Shown: positions 1 to 13,134, counted from the first letter of the stretch. The stretch: DNA of 64,000 nt from Candidatus Caldilinea saccharophila (GCA_016710365.1 JADJVW010000003.1:22501-86500); one strand, 5' to 3'. Notes: generated by a model not told the origin, from the letters alone. Program-made: numbers and translations.

Positions 1-642
1 TTTGAAGCAATGGTGGACGATGATAACCCATGGATGGAAGGTTTCGTCCTCGTCGTATCCGTGAGCCTCCTGGCCGGTTTGGCACTTGCCATCGGTGGAT
101 TTCTCACCGCGGCCACGCTTCCAGATCCCAACGTGATGCTAACGGCATTACTGCAAGGCTGGCGTCAGACCGCAGCCACATTGTCGCTGCCGTCGACCAG
201 CGTCGAACAGATCATTACGGAGGTGTGGGCGATCGTTACGCTGCTTACTGGCTATGCTGGCGGGTGGAGCCATCTTCTTCCCATGCTTAGCGTGCCAGGT
301 ATGGCGTTGGTTTGGTGGCTCTTTTTCAGCGTGACTTCGTTTGGCATTGCTCGCGCGTTTGGCGGAAGCGGTTCGCTCAACGCTACCTTTGGCGCTACAG
401 CGCTCACGGTGGCGCCGCTCAGCTTTTTGCTATTCAGCAGCGTACCCTTTGCGACGGTCAGCAGCGCCCTGTTGATCACATGGAGTGGTTTGATCGGCTA
501 CCGGGCTGTCCATGTCGCGCAAGAAATCGATTGGCGCCGCGCGGCCCTGACCACACTCCTTGTCTATGCCATTGCGTTCGTCTTCATTTTGCTGATGGGG
601 ATCGCCTTTGGCGCAGGCTACTCGGCAGGAGGTTTGCGATGA
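1..642 (+). CDS. YIP1-family integral membrane protein, 5' end cut by window
   Basis: The reading frame is open from base 1; the first ATG in the window is at 10 and gives 210 residues. The protein has about five hydrophobic segments (roughly residues 12-35, 70-90, 95-115, 125-160 and 180-205), with the alternation of hydrophobic helices and small polar loops typical of YIP1-domain proteins. Family members usually carry a cytosolic stretch of about 50 residues before the first helix. Here the first helix starts almost at once, so the real start probably lies upstream of the window. The stop overlaps the next gene's ATG in an ATGA junction, so the two are translationally coupled. A similar pair occurs at 19923-22203. 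The function of bacterial YIP1 proteins is not established. Confidence 0.6.
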   Translation, partial: FEAMVDDDNPWMEGFVLVVSVSLLAGLALAIGGFLTAATLPDPNVMLTALLQGWRQTAATLSLPSTSVEQIITEVWAIVTLLTGYAGGWSHLLPMLSVPGMALVWWLFFSVTSFGIARAFGGSGSLNATFGATALTVAPLSFLLFSSVPFATVSSALLITWSGLIGYRAVHVAQEIDWRRAALTTLLVYAIAFVFILLMGIAFGAGYSAGGLR

Positions 643-1410
643 ACTTGAATACACACGTTACGCTGCCGGGCCGAGCGCCCCGCGAAGAGTGGACGCAACG
701 CCGGCACTGGGCGCCCGGCTTCGGCCAGATGTGGAATGCGGCGCGGCTGAATCTCCCCGATGCGCTCGATCCATTCGAACGGGGCGTCGTCACGGTTTCG
801 ATGCGACAAGGGATCGGCATGATCGTGGTATTGGGGTTGCTGGCTGGGGTGCTGCCTTGGCTGGCGAATATGGCTTGGCCTCAGCATGGGCACTGCCGTG
901 CCGCTGGCCGCCGCCGCCGCCTCGCTGACCAATTTTGCCGCCGGCTACACGTCCAATGCCACAGTTACCCAGGTTTCCGACGCCGCACGCCTCATGGCAG
1001 GCATCGAACCGAGGATGCCCGGCTTCCTGGCCGCGCTCCTCTCCAGTCTCGGGCTGTGGCTGAACTGGCCATTGAGCTGGTTGTCAAACTGGATCGTCTA
1101 CGGCGCGATTGTGGCCGGCCTGGCGCGGTTGATGGGCGGCAACGTTGTTTTGCAGACCCTTTTTGCCGCCACAAGTTTCACGGCAGTCCCGCTGTTGCTC
1201 ACGGGCCTGGCGCCGCTGCCGTTCATCGGCCCCCTCGCCCTTGTGGCGAGTTTAGTCTGGGCGATTGCCCTCTATTATCTGGCAGTCCGCCAGGTGACCC
1301 AGCTCGATGCGGCCCGGACATTGTTGTGTATGTTCTTACCGATTGTGATCGCCGCGGCGCTGCCGACGCTGCTCACGCTTGCCGTCGCGATGCTGGCCTT
1401 CATGGCGTAA
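639..1410 (+). CDS. YIP1-family membrane protein, frameshifted
   Basis: Translation from ATG 639 gives a cytosolic N-terminus (MNLNTHVTLPGRAPREEW...) and a first helix to about base 875. The reading then passes to another frame, where a clean membrane protein (from about 870 through MGTAVPLAAAAASLTNFAAG) runs to the stop at 1410. Each half alone lacks what the other supplies. One surplus base between about 840 and 890 explains the break, and the joined product would be about 256 residues with five or so membrane segments. It overlaps the preceding YIP1 gene by four bases. The break resembles the other single-base indels in this window. No specific role can be assigned. Confidence 0.6.
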
Positions 1411-1415
1411 TCGCT

Positions 1416-1925
1416 TCAGCGCACCAACTCCCAGGCCAGGTGCTGAATTTCCGGCAGGATGAGCTTTTCCATGGCCAACTGCACGGCGTTGGGCGAGCCG
1501 GGCGTGCTGAACACTACTTTGTCCCGGTAGACGCCGGCCGTCGCCCGGCTCAACATGGCAGCGGCGCCGACCTGTTCATAACTCAACATACGAAAGATCT
1601 CCCCGAAACCGGGCAACGGCTTCTCAATGACCCGGCTGATCACATCATAGGTGCGGTCGCGCCGTCCGATGCCCGTGCCGCCGTTAAAGATAATCAGCCG
1701 AGCCGGGCCGGCGGCGAAATCGTTCAGCACCCGCAGCACTTCATCCGGCTCATCCTTGACGATGCGATAGTCGACGATGTCATGCCCGGCAGCCTCCGCC
1801 AACTCCCGGATCAGCTTGCCGCTGACATCCGTCTCCGGCGTGCGCGTATCGCTGACGGTGACGATCTCAAGTGGGACGCGGCCTTGGCTCTGCGCAGCTT
1901 TGCGGTGCGCTTCGGAACTCATCAT
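1416..1925 (-). CDS. moaB: MoaB/Mog-family molybdenum cofactor biosynthesis protein
   Basis: This 169-residue protein has the MoCF-binding fold signatures: VSDTRTPETDVSG near the N-terminus, a central FNGGTGIGRRDRT (the TGG-type pterin-binding loop), and FSTPGSPNAV near the C-terminus. The family adenylates or binds molybdopterin during molybdenum cofactor synthesis in the cytosol. Length and motif spacing are normal for MoaB. Tandem starts exist (TTG 1928, ATG 1925, ATG 1922); ATG 1925 overlaps the stop of the upstream subtilase gene, which suggests coupling. No other moa genes are visible nearby, so the pairing with a secreted protease is probably accidental. Confidence 0.9.
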   Translation of the reverse strand: MMSSEAHRKAAQSQGRVPLEIVTVSDTRTPETDVSGKLIRELAEAAGHDIVDYRIVKDEPDEVLRVLNDFAAGPARLIIFNGGTGIGRRDRTYDVISRVIEKPLPGFGEIFRMLSYEQVGAAAMLSRATAGVYRDKVVFSTPGSPNAVQLAMEKLILPEIQHLAWELVR

Positions 1926-4306
1926 CAATAGACATCCTCGCGTTTGATCAGAATCGACTCGCTAGCGTGGGGCGGACGTCCGTAGCCGTGCGTCGTCGTG
2001 AGACAGGCCGCCTGGTTGCGGAAGAATCCTTCACGCGCCTGCACGCCAACCACGACGCGCGGCGTCAACGTTTTCAGGCTCTGGGCCACGGCCTCGGGAA
2101 CGTCCAGGTAGTTGAAACCGATATCGCCATTGGCATGAAGCACGATCTGAAAGGTTGCGGTGTAAGACGGCGTCACACCGGCGGCCGAGGCCACATCCTG
2201 ATACTGGACGACGAAGCGATCCGAGGCGGGTGAAAATGTCGAAATTTCGCCGCCGCGCGATAAATCCAGATCCGCCCACCAGCCAAAGACGCCTTGCACC
2301 GGCTGGCTGAGCATCGGCAAACATTGCGTGATGCTAGGGGTCGGCACAGGGATGTGATTCCCTTCTGAGAATGCCACAAAGCCATCTTCATACACGTAAG
2401 CCAACGCGTAGTTGGCTGTATCCGTCGTATCCACGCCGGAGAGCGGAAAAACAAAGGGCAGGGGCGCGGTTGTCCATCCGCTGCCGCCCATCGACAGCAC
2501 CGTTGGGGAGATAGGCGTCTCCCACGTGAATGGCGGCGCGGCTGCCGACGCCGGCGTCGCCGGGACGCCTCCATTGCCGATCAGCGGCAGGAAAATCGAT
2601 GGAATGAAATTACCGACGCCCACCGAAATCGGCACAGACAAAGCACTTTCGCCTGCAACACCGGTGACGCCAAGCAATGCCGTGCTGTTGTAGGCGCCCG
2701 TGCTCAAATAGGTCGGCGAAATAGTAAAGGTCAAGTAAAGCGGGTGGCTGAAGCGCACTGGTTCGTAAAAACTATTGCCGACCAGATTGACTGCTTTGAA
2801 CCAATTTGTCGCCGCCACCGTGCCGGTCACGCTCGCGGCGACAAGGCTAGGGCTTTCGATGATGACGGTCTGCGTAAAGGGCGCCGCACCTGGTGGCACC
2901 GCTGCCCCTAGAGAAGTGGGAGTCAACACGGCGTCGCGCTTGAGGATGCGCCGCACTGCCGCCTCTGCATTGAGCAGTCCGGCGCCGGCTTCAGTGCCGT
3001 CCAGACCGATATCGCGCGCGGTTTCCTCCAAAATCGCCTCAACCGTGACATTAGTCAACGTGGGCTGCACAGCAAGCAACAGGGCCGCGGCCGCACTCAC
3101 CAGCGGCGCCGCCATGCTGGTGCCCGGCTCCGTACAGTAATATGCGCCTCCTTCCGACAGCAGCACACGCCCTGTCCCCGTGCATTTGCCGGGAACACTT
3201 GATGGCCATGTGCTCAACACGCTCTTGGTGAAGCTGCCACCGCCCGCGGCGATGTCTAGTTGCGTGCCAACTGCGCTGTAGGAGGCGCGCGTATTCTCCG
3301 GCGTGAGTGCGGCGACTGCGATCACGTGGTTGAGACGCGCAGGGTAGTAGACGGGGCCGCCATTGCTGTTGCCGCCGGCGGCCACCAGCACGCTTCCCTC
3401 GGCATAGGCGTAATCAACTGCGCTCTGCATCTGGTCGGCCAGGCTCGAACTGATCGATGTGGGCACTTCCAGGCTCATGTTGATGACGTCTGCACCGCGG
3501 TCAGCCGCGTCACAGATCGCCTTGACCAGGTTTACGATCGACCCATTGCCGCTGCTGCCCAGCATTTTCAGCGGGTCGATTTCAACGTGCGGCGCGCCGC
3601 CTACGATCCCCTTGCCGTTGTTCGCAATGGCCGCGATGATGCCGCTCACATGGGTGCCATGCCCGAAATCGTCGTTGGGTTGCGCGTTGGTGGTCACGTA
3701 GTTGATGCCGCTCAACAACCGCCCCGCCAGGTCAGGATGGCTGAAATCGACGCCGCTGTCGATCACTGCCACGCGCACCTTTTGGGTGCTCAGGTTATGC
3801 ACCTGCACCAACTGCCAGGCGCGCGCAAAATCGCTGCGCTGCAACGGCCACTGGTGGGACGCGTAGTAGGTGTCATCGAACGTAAAGGGCGTTTTAGGCG
3901 TAGTCGGCGGCGGTGGCGGAATGCCGGCTGCACGCACGATCCAGTTGGGTTCGATGGCAAGCACAGCCGGGTCGCCGGTCGCCGTCAACAGAGCCTGCGG
4001 CGTTTCGGCGTCGTCCAGGCGCCATACCTGCAGCACCGTCGTCGAGCCGCACGCCGTCACCTGCTCGAGCAGATCGCCGGCCTGCGCCAACTGCGCCTGC
4101 GCCGCGCTGACCTCGCCCGCGGCCGGGTCAAGCGTCACGATGTACTCGCCCGGCCAGGCATCAGCAGCCGGATCGCCAGTCAGGTCGGCGGGCGGCGTCG
4201 GTTCATCCTGCGCCAACAGAGGCGCCGGGAAAGCAAACAAGGCGACGATCACAAAAATGAAAAGCAAGACGCTACTCTTACGGTGCGTCATCGTTAAAGA
4301 TTTCAT
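1925..4306 (-). CDS. Secreted subtilisin-like serine protease (peptidase S8)
   Basis: The protein is about 793 residues from ATG 4306, which has an AAAGGA ribosome-binding site about 11 bases upstream. An N-terminal hydrophobic stretch ending FPAPLLAQ is a signal peptide. The catalytic triad is complete: Asp in VAVIDSGVDFSHPD, His in GHGTHVSGIIAA, Ser in GTSMAAPLVSAAAA. A propeptide-like region precedes the catalytic domain, and about 330 residues follow it. These contain a hydrophobic stretch near IPSIFLPLIGNGG and a beta-rich domain at the end resembling those that bind or anchor secreted proteases. It probably degrades extracellular protein. The start is uncertain by a few codons (4330, 4306 or 4291). 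It overlaps moaB by one base. Confidence 0.9.
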   Translation of the reverse strand: MKSLTMTHRKSSVLLFIFVIVALFAFPAPLLAQDEPTPPADLTGDPAADAWPGEYIVTLDPAAGEVSAAQAQLAQAGDLLEQVTACGSTTVLQVWRLDDAETPQALLTATGDPAVLAIEPNWIVRAAGIPPPPPTTPKTPFTFDDTYYASHQWPLQRSDFARAWQLVQVHNLSTQKVRVAVIDSGVDFSHPDLAGRLLSGINYVTTNAQPNDDFGHGTHVSGIIAAIANNGKGIVGGAPHVEIDPLKMLGSSGNGSIVNLVKAICDAADRGADVINMSLEVPTSISSSLADQMQSAVDYAYAEGSVLVAAGGNSNGGPVYYPARLNHVIAVAALTPENTRASYSAVGTQLDIAAGGGSFTKSVLSTWPSSVPGKCTGTGRVLLSEGGAYYCTEPGTSMAAPLVSAAAALLLAVQPTLTNVTVEAILEETARDIGLDGTEAGAGLLNAEAAVRRILKRDAVLTPTSLGAAVPPGAAPFTQTVIIESPSLVAASVTGTVAATNWFKAVNLVGNSFYEPVRFSHPLYLTFTISPTYLSTGAYNSTALLGVTGVAGESALSVPISVGVGNFIPSIFLPLIGNGGVPATPASAAAPPFTWETPISPTVLSMGGSGWTTAPLPFVFPLSGVDTTDTANYALAYVYEDGFVAFSEGNHIPVPTPSITQCLPMLSQPVQGVFGWWADLDLSRGGEISTFSPASDRFVVQYQDVASAAGVTPSYTATFQIVLHANGDIGFNYLDVPEAVAQSLKTLTPRVVVGVQAREGFFRNQAACLTTTHGYGRPPHASESILIKREDVY

Positions 4307-4333
4307 TTTTCGCTTACGATCCTTTGTCAAATG

Positions 4334-4410
4334 TAACTATACAGCCCTGGCAAAAATCGATCACGGATTCAACAGATGAGGCGGATGCTCACGGATTTAC
4401 TCCGCATCAT
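4334..4410. repeat. Dispersed intergenic repeat, family 1
   Basis: A stretch with CACGGATTCAACAGATGAGG followed by GCGGAT and CACGGATTTACTCCG closely matches elements at about 14819-14905 and 16350-16470. It lies between two divergently facing gaps of the subtilase and HD genes. The rest of 4411-4530 contains a weaker copy (CACAGATTTGCACAGATTTC at about 4513) and no gene that I can support. Confidence 0.6.
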
Positions 4411-4530
4411 CGCTATCATATCATAGCGCAGCATGCAGTCATTGCTTGCTGCGCCAATTCCAATGTGGCAAGCTACGTCTGTGCTGGCGACAGAGCAAAG
4501 AGAAAATTCATCCACAGATTTGCACAGATT

Positions 4531-5244
4531 TCACAGATGAGGAGCCTGCTCTGGGTTTGGTGCAGCAAAATGCCTGGGCGTAGCTGCCATCATTTCGGCG
4601 TCAAGTTGGGCGAAAAACGCCGCCATCGTTGCGTGCCGTTCAGCACCGAGCGCGCGTGCAGTGGGCGTGTGCAGTGTGGCGAGCAAGCGCTGCAACTTGA
4701 ACACATATTCATGCACCGGGGTGTAATCCGGCGCGGCAGGCTCAGTAGCGCCGCCATCAATTTCGGCCACCGGCTTCACCCACAGCCGGCTGCCATGCGC
4801 GCCAGCGTAGGCAAAGGCGCGCGCCGCGCCGATGGCGCCGATGCTGTCGAGCTTATCGGCATCATACAGGCAGCGCGCCTCCAGCGTCTGCGGCTGCACG
4901 CTCTGGTCGCGGAAGCGATGCGCCTCAATGCAGTGAACGACCTGCGCGACGAGTTCGGTTCCCGCGCCGAGATCGAGCAGCAAGTCGCGGGCGGACTGCG
5001 CCGCGCGCCAATGATGTGCAGTGCGATGATCTTCGGAGTGCGCGGCAGGGGCGGGCAAATCATGGAGCAACGCCGCCAGCCGCACCACCGTGAGATCCGC
5101 GCCTTCGGCCGCTGCGATCAGTTCCGCCAGCCGCGTGACGCGCGCCACGTGGTCAAAATCGTGCGCAGCATCGGCGGCAAAGTAAAGTGTGCGCGCGTCT
5201 TCAAGGGTCAGCCAGTTGCTCATAGAGACGTTTACATTATGCAA
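4531..5244 (-). CDS. HD-domain phosphohydrolase
   Basis: The 237-residue protein carries the metal-binding HD signature: His in AAHDFDHVARV, the His-Asp doublet in AALLHDLPAP, and a later Asp in CLYDADKLDSIGA. This is the arrangement of small YedJ/YpgQ-type HD hydrolases acting on nucleotides or nucleotide-like phosphates. Acidic and Ala-rich linkers follow. Two starts are possible (5244, or ATG 5223 giving MSNWLTLEDA) and neither has a strong ribosome-binding site. The gene begins seven bases after the flippase-like gene ends, so they are likely cotranscribed. The substrate cannot be read from the sequence. Confidence 0.8.
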   Translation of the reverse strand: MHNVNVSMSNWLTLEDARTLYFAADAAHDFDHVARVTRLAELIAAAEGADLTVVRLAALLHDLPAPAAHSEDHRTAHHWRAAQSARDLLLDLGAGTELVAQVVHCIEAHRFRDQSVQPQTLEARCLYDADKLDSIGAIGAARAFAYAGAHGSRLWVKPVAEIDGGATEPAAPDYTPVHEYVFKLQRLLATLHTPTARALGAERHATMAAFFAQLDAEMMAATPRHFAAPNPEQAPHL

Positions 5245-5250
5245 AAAGGA

Positions 5251-6294
5251 TCAATGGGGTTTTACGGACATCGGCGGCGGTGCAGAGGGCGTCTGCTGTC
5301 TCCGTCCTCCGCGCGCCCAGAGGATGCCGCCGGGAATACTCACGAGGTAGCCGATAAATTGCTGCAATAAACCGACCGCGGCGCCCAGTTGGTAGCCGGC
5401 GCCCATGAACAGAAAAAGCCCGGCAAAGGAAACCTGGCGCACGCCCAGCCCGCCCGGTGAGAGGGGTACAACAATCAGCGCAAAAACGATAATCGGGTTG
5501 ATGACCAACACCTCAAGCAGCGAAATGCTGTCTGGTTGGATGGCGCGGGCGATCAGCCAGATGTTGACGCTGGTGAGAATGACGATGCTCGTGCTGCCCA
5601 ATGCGGTGAGCAGCAGCGCCTTCGGGTGATCTCGATAGACATCGAACGCCGCGGCCAGCTTGCCCCAGAGCGGCAGCGTGCGCGCGCTGAACGGCAGCAC
5701 AGCCAGCAGACGCTCCATCAGCCGCTTGAGACGGCGGCTCAAGAGCGTCATCACCACGACGAGCAGGGCAAAGGCAGCCAGCGAACTGCCCACCGCGGCA
5801 AAGCGCATAAATATCGCGCCTTCGGGTGAAAATGGCTGGCCGTCCGGCTTCCCCCACAGCAACACCGCATTCGAGGAAAGCGCGGCAAAGAGCATGAAGA
5901 TCATCAGGCCGATAAAGCGGTCGATCATCACGCTGGCCGCGGCGTCCGCCTTGCGTCTTGTATCGACCGCGACGGCATAGCCGCGCATCACGTCGCCGCC
6001 CACCTGCGCCGGCAGGAAGTTGTTGAAGAACTCCGCCATCCACTGATAGGAGAGCAACCGTGAGCGTGGCAGATCAATGCCCGCCGCGCGCAGCAGCACG
6101 CCCCATTTCAGCGCGCTGATGGCGACAGCCCCTGTGTAACACGCGGCGCCCAGCAGCAGCAGCCACTTGTTGGCGTGGACGATCTGCCACCACAGCGCGG
6201 CCGGATCGGGGAGTTTTAGCACAAGCCAGATCAGCAACGCAATCGCGATGCCGAGTTTGAGGAGGTCACCGAGGCGAGATTTGGTCATGCGCAT
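5251..6294 (-). CDS. Flippase-like / lysylphosphatidylglycerol synthase TM-region family protein
   Basis: The 347-residue polytopic membrane protein has about eight hydrophobic segments and the family hallmark FFNNFLPAQVGGDVMRGYAV, followed by SVMIDRFIGL and, late, VPLSPGGLGVRQ. These are characteristic of the UPF0104/AglD/MprF N-terminal membrane family, whose members move lipid-linked substrates across the membrane. It sits directly downstream of a GT2 glycosyltransferase and upstream of an HD hydrolase on the same strand. A lipid-linked sugar pathway is a reasonable but unproven context. Length is typical. Confidence 0.85.
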   Translation of the reverse strand: MRMTKSRLGDLLKLGIAIALLIWLVLKLPDPAALWWQIVHANKWLLLLGAACYTGAVAISALKWGVLLRAAGIDLPRSRLLSYQWMAEFFNNFLPAQVGGDVMRGYAVAVDTRRKADAAASVMIDRFIGLMIFMLFAALSSNAVLLWGKPDGQPFSPEGAIFMRFAAVGSSLAAFALLVVVMTLLSRRLKRLMERLLAVLPFSARTLPLWGKLAAAFDVYRDHPKALLLTALGSTSIVILTSVNIWLIARAIQPDSISLLEVLVINPIIVFALIVVPLSPGGLGVRQVSFAGLFLFMGAGYQLGAAVGLLQQFIGYLVSIPGGILWARGGRRQQTPSAPPPMSVKPH

Positions 6295-6307
6295 CCATGC
6301 ATTTACC

Positions 6308-7287
6308 TTACCGTTCTAACTGCGTATGCTTCTGGATCGTAAACGACTCGGTGGACGCGCCATTTTCACGATGCTGACGCACATCCTTCACATTCTGCTT
6401 TTGCGTCCACGCCATGTTCCAGACAACGTGCCGGTCGCGCTTGATCGCAAAGTCATACCAGCCGAGGACGCGACTCGTGGCTTCGATAAAGGCAAGCAAG
6501 ACCAGCACCCACACCAACCGCACGATGCCCCACAATTCCTTGAAAGCAATACGCGCCACACGCCGATTCTGGATGCTGCTGACTTTGTAGCCATATTTGT
6601 GCTTGAGATAGAGATGTCCGGCATGGTTGCGCCGGCGCTGCCGCATAAAGTCGCTGACGGTGGTCGGCCCGGTGTTGTAGACGATGGCGTCGGGCGCGTA
6701 ACGCACCTGCATCCCCTGCCGCACCACAATCGCCTCGACAAACGCCTCGTCCATCGCGACGTCGGGTGGAATCTGGTCGAAGACTTTGCGGAAGGCGATC
6801 ATCTCCCCAGCCGCGGGATTTCGAGACAAAGCTCGTGCTCCATGCGCAGACGCAGGTGGCTCAGCAGCCCAATGATGTGCTCCGGCGTGTCCACGACCAT
6901 CTTCTGCGCGCCGACCATGCCGACGTTCGGGTCGCGGAACATGCGCACCAGATGCTCGATGGCATATTCGTGCGGCAATGTATCGCCGCTTTCGAGCACG
7001 CAGATGTCGGCGGACGTCGCTTGCAGGAAAAGGTTGATCGCGCTGGTCTTACCCTCGCGGCGCTCCTGTTCGATCAGCTTGACGTGCGGCTGCTGCGCCA
7101 CGTACTCCTTGACAATCTCCACCGTGCGATCCGTGCACGCGCTGGCGACCACGATGATTTCCACGATCTCCACCTCGTGCAGATGTTGATCGAGCAATGC
7201 AGCCAGCAACGAGCCGATGTTGGCTGCCTCGTTATAAGCCGTTATACCCACGCTACAGCGAATTTTGTCAATCGAGTGTGCTGTCAT
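6308..7287 (-). CDS. Family 2 glycosyltransferase, frameshifted
   Basis: The N-terminal part, read from 7287, has the GT-A start CSVGITAYNEAANIGSLLAA, the metal-site region ICVLESGDTLP, and runs to EIPRLG. The C-terminal part continues in another frame as EMIAFRKVFDQIPPDVAMDEAF, then QRRRNHAGHLYLKHKYGY and a final membrane segment around LVWVLVLLAFIEATS. The break is at about 6804-6807, where a run of four C (G on the coding strand) would restore the frame if it were five. The joined product is about 326 residues, normal for a membrane-tethered GT2 enzyme. It precedes the flippase-like gene by 13 bases, suggesting a shared operon. Confidence 0.75.
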
Positions 7288-7378
7288 AAGCAGAAAAAGA
7301 TTCCTCGCTCTGTGCTTTCTGGAAATCTACTCTCGTTGCGGCAAAGTTTGCGGCTGCAAAGAGTAAAGATCGAAGATG

Positions 7379-9836
<2,458 letters not shown>

Positions 9837-9954
9837 ACAGTTGCAATGTCATTCCTACAAATGGGGACTTGTGCGCCTGCCCCACGGCGTAACGGCCATC
9901 ATAACATAGCCATTGATCTACCAGCAAAGTGCAGGCAAAACTGGGCGTCCCCCC

Positions 9955-10279
9955 GTTTGGCCGCCTCTCACCCACCAGGCGCGCCAGCCAGTAGGTCGGG
10001 CTAGTAGCCCGACGTAGCTTCCATCATCTTGTTGAGCGTCGTCGCCCCCGTCGGCCTGAGATGTTGCTGGTTAATGCCACTCGGCTCGTTGACGCAATAC
10101 TGTCGGGCTAGTACAGTCGGGCGTAAATCAGCCGCTGGTTGATATGGTGTGGAGAAACCGAGTTTTTTAGAAAAACTCGGTTTCTGACTGCTGGCTTATC
10201 TACGCCCACGTGTACTAGTAGCCCGACCTGCGGGGATCGTCACCCAGTTTGGCCGCCTCCCTCCCACCAGGCGCGCCAG
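9955..10279. repeat. Direct-repeat-flanked block of palindromes
   Basis: This intergenic gap holds two near-identical direct repeats of about 33 bases, GTTTGGCCGCCTC... through CACCAGGCGCGCCAG, at about 9955-9988 and 10247-10279. Between them lie a family 2 palindrome (GTAGGTCGGGCTAGTAGCCC at 9991-10016), a half copy at about 10215-10230, and the perfect hairpin at 10153-10185. No coding frame in the gap looks real. The arrangement resembles a small non-autonomous element or a repeat-seeded insertion. Confidence 0.55.
10153..10185. repeat. Perfect 15-bp hairpin
   Basis: The arms AGAAACCGAGTTTTT and its exact reverse complement are separated by the three bases TAG. The A/T tracts at the loop make it unlike an intrinsic terminator, whose T tract follows the stem. 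It is best read as a REP-like palindromic repeat. Confidence 0.65.
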
Positions 10280-10357
10280 ATTCCTGGTAATGGACATCCT
10301 CGGTCTACAATGGCCTTGCGTCAATCGTGATTTTCCTGAAAGGCGGAAAGGTTAGCT

Positions 10358-13134
10358 ATGTCTGATCGATGGTTCAAACAAGTGCACTCCTTTTTTCGAT
10401 ATGCGTTGGCGCTCGCACTGAGCGTCGCACTCCTGATGCCCGCGGCGTCTCCTGCCGCTGCGCAAGGCGGCTTCAACCTGCCCTACGGCTTCATCCAGGA
10501 AGGGGTCGTGATGGGGCTGGATCTGCCCACCAGCTTTGCGCTGGCGCCGGACGGCCGCATCTTTATCACGGAGAAGGCGGGCCGCGTGCGCGTCTACCAG
10601 CACGGCGAGCTGCTGGGCGATCCCTTTATCGACCTGACCACTGAAGTCAACGACGCGGCAGATCGCGGGCTGATGGGCATCGCCGTCGATCCGGCCTGGC
10701 CGCAGCGCCCCTACGTGTATCTGGCTTTTGCCTACGACCCGCCTGAGATCAAAGATCGCAACCCAAGCGGCGCGCGCGTCTCGCGCGTCGTGCGGCTGAC
10801 CGCGGACGCCGGCAATCTCAACGCGGTCGTGCCCGGCAGCGGCGTCGTGCTGGTGGGGACGAACAGCACCGCCGACCACGTGGGCAACCCGGATCAGGGC
10901 GACGCCGAACCCTTCTCCTGTCGCGACGAGGGCGGGCAGCCGGTGCGCGATTGCATTGCCACCGAAGGCACGGCGCACACGATCGACATGCTGCAGTTCG
11001 GTCCGGAAGGCGCGCTCTACGTCTCGGTGGGCGATGGCATCGTCAACAGCAAAGGCAACTCGCGCGCGCTGGACATCAACAGCCTTAACGGCAAGATTTT
11101 GCGCGTCGACCCGGATACGGGCGAGGGGCTGGCTTCCAATCCCTTCTACGATGGCGGCGCGGGCAGCAACGCGTCCAAAGTCTTTGCCCTGGGGATGCGC
11201 AATCCATTCCGCTTCACCGTCGACCGCGCAACGGCCGCGTGATTGTTGGCGAGGTGGGCAACGAGAAGTGGGAGGAGATCAACATCGGCGGGCCGGGCGC
11301 CAACTTTGGCTGGCCGTGCTATGAAGGGCCGGAGGAAGCCGCCACTTACGCCAACTGCGAGGCCTTCCGCAGCGGCGAGTGGACGATGACGCCCGGCGTC
11401 CACTCTTACCGGCACACGACCAAACCGCAGCGCGGCGCCGCGATCGGCGGAGACCTTTACCTGGGGCGCAGCTTCCCGGCGCTTTACCGCGGCGCATATT
11501 TCTACCACGACTTTAACGGCGGCGTCACCAACTTCCTGACCTTTGGCGGCAATGGCGGTGTGACGGACAACGAATTCGCCACCAACATGCCGGGCATCGT
11601 CCAGATCACGGCGACCGACGACGCGCTCTACGTGCTGTCGATCATCCTCGGCGGCATCTGGCGCATCCGCTACGTGCCCGGCGGCGATCAGCCGCCCACC
11701 GCGGACGCGGCTGCCGACCCGACGGGCGGGGTCGCGCCGCTGGAAGTCGCCTTCTCCAGCAAGCGCAGCACGGACCCGGAAAAGAGCATCGTGGGCTATC
11801 AGTGGGAGTTTGGCGACGGTGAAAGCAGCAGCAAGGCCAACCCGTCGCACATCTACACGGAAAATGGCGTCTACGCCGTGAAGCTCACCGTCACCGATTC
11901 CGCCGGCAGCACCAGCACGGACACGGTGGAGATCCTGGTGGGCAGCGAGCCGCCTGTCGCCGAAATCCTGGAGCCCGGCGACGGCGCCAAGTTCCGCATC
12001 GGTGAGCAGGTGACCTACCGGGGTAGGGGCAGCGACCCGGACGACGGCGAACTGAATGAGGGGCGGCTGGCGTGGTCGGGCGTTCTCCACCACAACGAGC
12101 ACATCCACTACGATGCCATCAAGGCGACCGGCGCGTCGGGCGCGTTCGCCCTGGAGGATCACGGCGACAACACCTATCTGGAGCTTTGTCTCACCGTGAC
12201 TGACAGCCAATCGTTGCAAGACCAGCAGTGCGTTGATGTCAAGGCGCAGGAGGTGACCTACACCTTCAACAGCGCGCCGAGTGGGTTGCCGATCACCTAC
12301 GCGGGCAGCCGCTACGAGACGCCCTTCAAGGTCAAGACCTACATCGGCGCCAAACGCATCGTCGAAGCGCCGCTGACCGCGGCGGGCGGGCTGACCTTCG
12401 CCAGTTGGTCGGATGGCGGCGACGCGGTGCACGACCTCGTGATCGAAGATGGCGACCGTGTGCTCACCGCCGTCTACACCGATGCAAGCGGCGAGGCGCC
12501 AGCCGACGCCACAGATGAAGCCGCGCTGGAGGAAGCCCCGCTGGTGACGCCGGAAGATGACGCCGCGCCAGCCGCAGACGCGCCGGCTGAGGTCGAGACG
12601 CCCGCACCTGCCGGCAGCGATGCACCGACAAGCGGCGTACCGGCGGCCAGCGCCGGCGTCGTCCGCGCCGAGGTGTGGCGAGACGTGCCCGGCGACGACC
12701 TGGACGCGTTTGTCAAGACGCCGCAGTTCAAACATGACGCGCCGGAGATCGTCGAGCTGGCGCGGCTGGCCTTCCCGCGCGGCAGCGGCGACAGCTACGG
12801 TGTGCGCGTGCGCGGCTATCTCGTCCCGCCGGAGAGCGGCGACTATCGTTTCTTCATCTCCGCCGACGATCGCGGTGCGCTCTCGCTGAGCACGGACGCC
12901 GACCCGGCCAACAAGATCGTCGTTGCCTACACGCCGGACTGGACCGGCCCCGAAGTCTACGATAAGTACCCGGAACAGGCGACCGGTCCGCTCGCGCTGC
13001 AAGCCGGCGCACGCTACTACTTCGAGGTGCTCTACAAACAGGCCGACGGCAAGGACAATCTCTTCGTGGCGTGGGAGCGACCCGGGGGCGAGCGTGAAGT
13101 GATCGACGCGCGATATATCGAGCCGGTCGAGTAA
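10358..13134 (+). CDS. Secreted PQQ-type sugar (glucose/sorbosone) dehydrogenase with PKD and PA14 domains, frameshifted
   Basis: The start MSDRWFKQVHSFFRYALALALSVAL... is a signal peptide ending near AAAQGG. The beta-propeller dehydrogenase domain follows (LDLPTSFALAPDGRIFITEK, MGIAVDP, GMRNPFRFTVD) and continues after the break with GPGANFGWPCYEGPE. Next come a PKD domain (residues about 445-530, VGYQWEFGDGESSS), an Ala/Glu-rich linker, and a C-terminal PA14 domain (RGYLVPPESGDYRFFISADD). The frame breaks at about 11233-11237, where ACGGCCGCG needs one extra G to read TGRVIVGEVGNEKW. The joined protein is about 925 residues. Family members oxidise sugars outside the cytoplasm with PQQ; PA14 suggests carbohydrate binding. 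An AAGGCGGAAAGG site precedes the start. Confidence 0.8.
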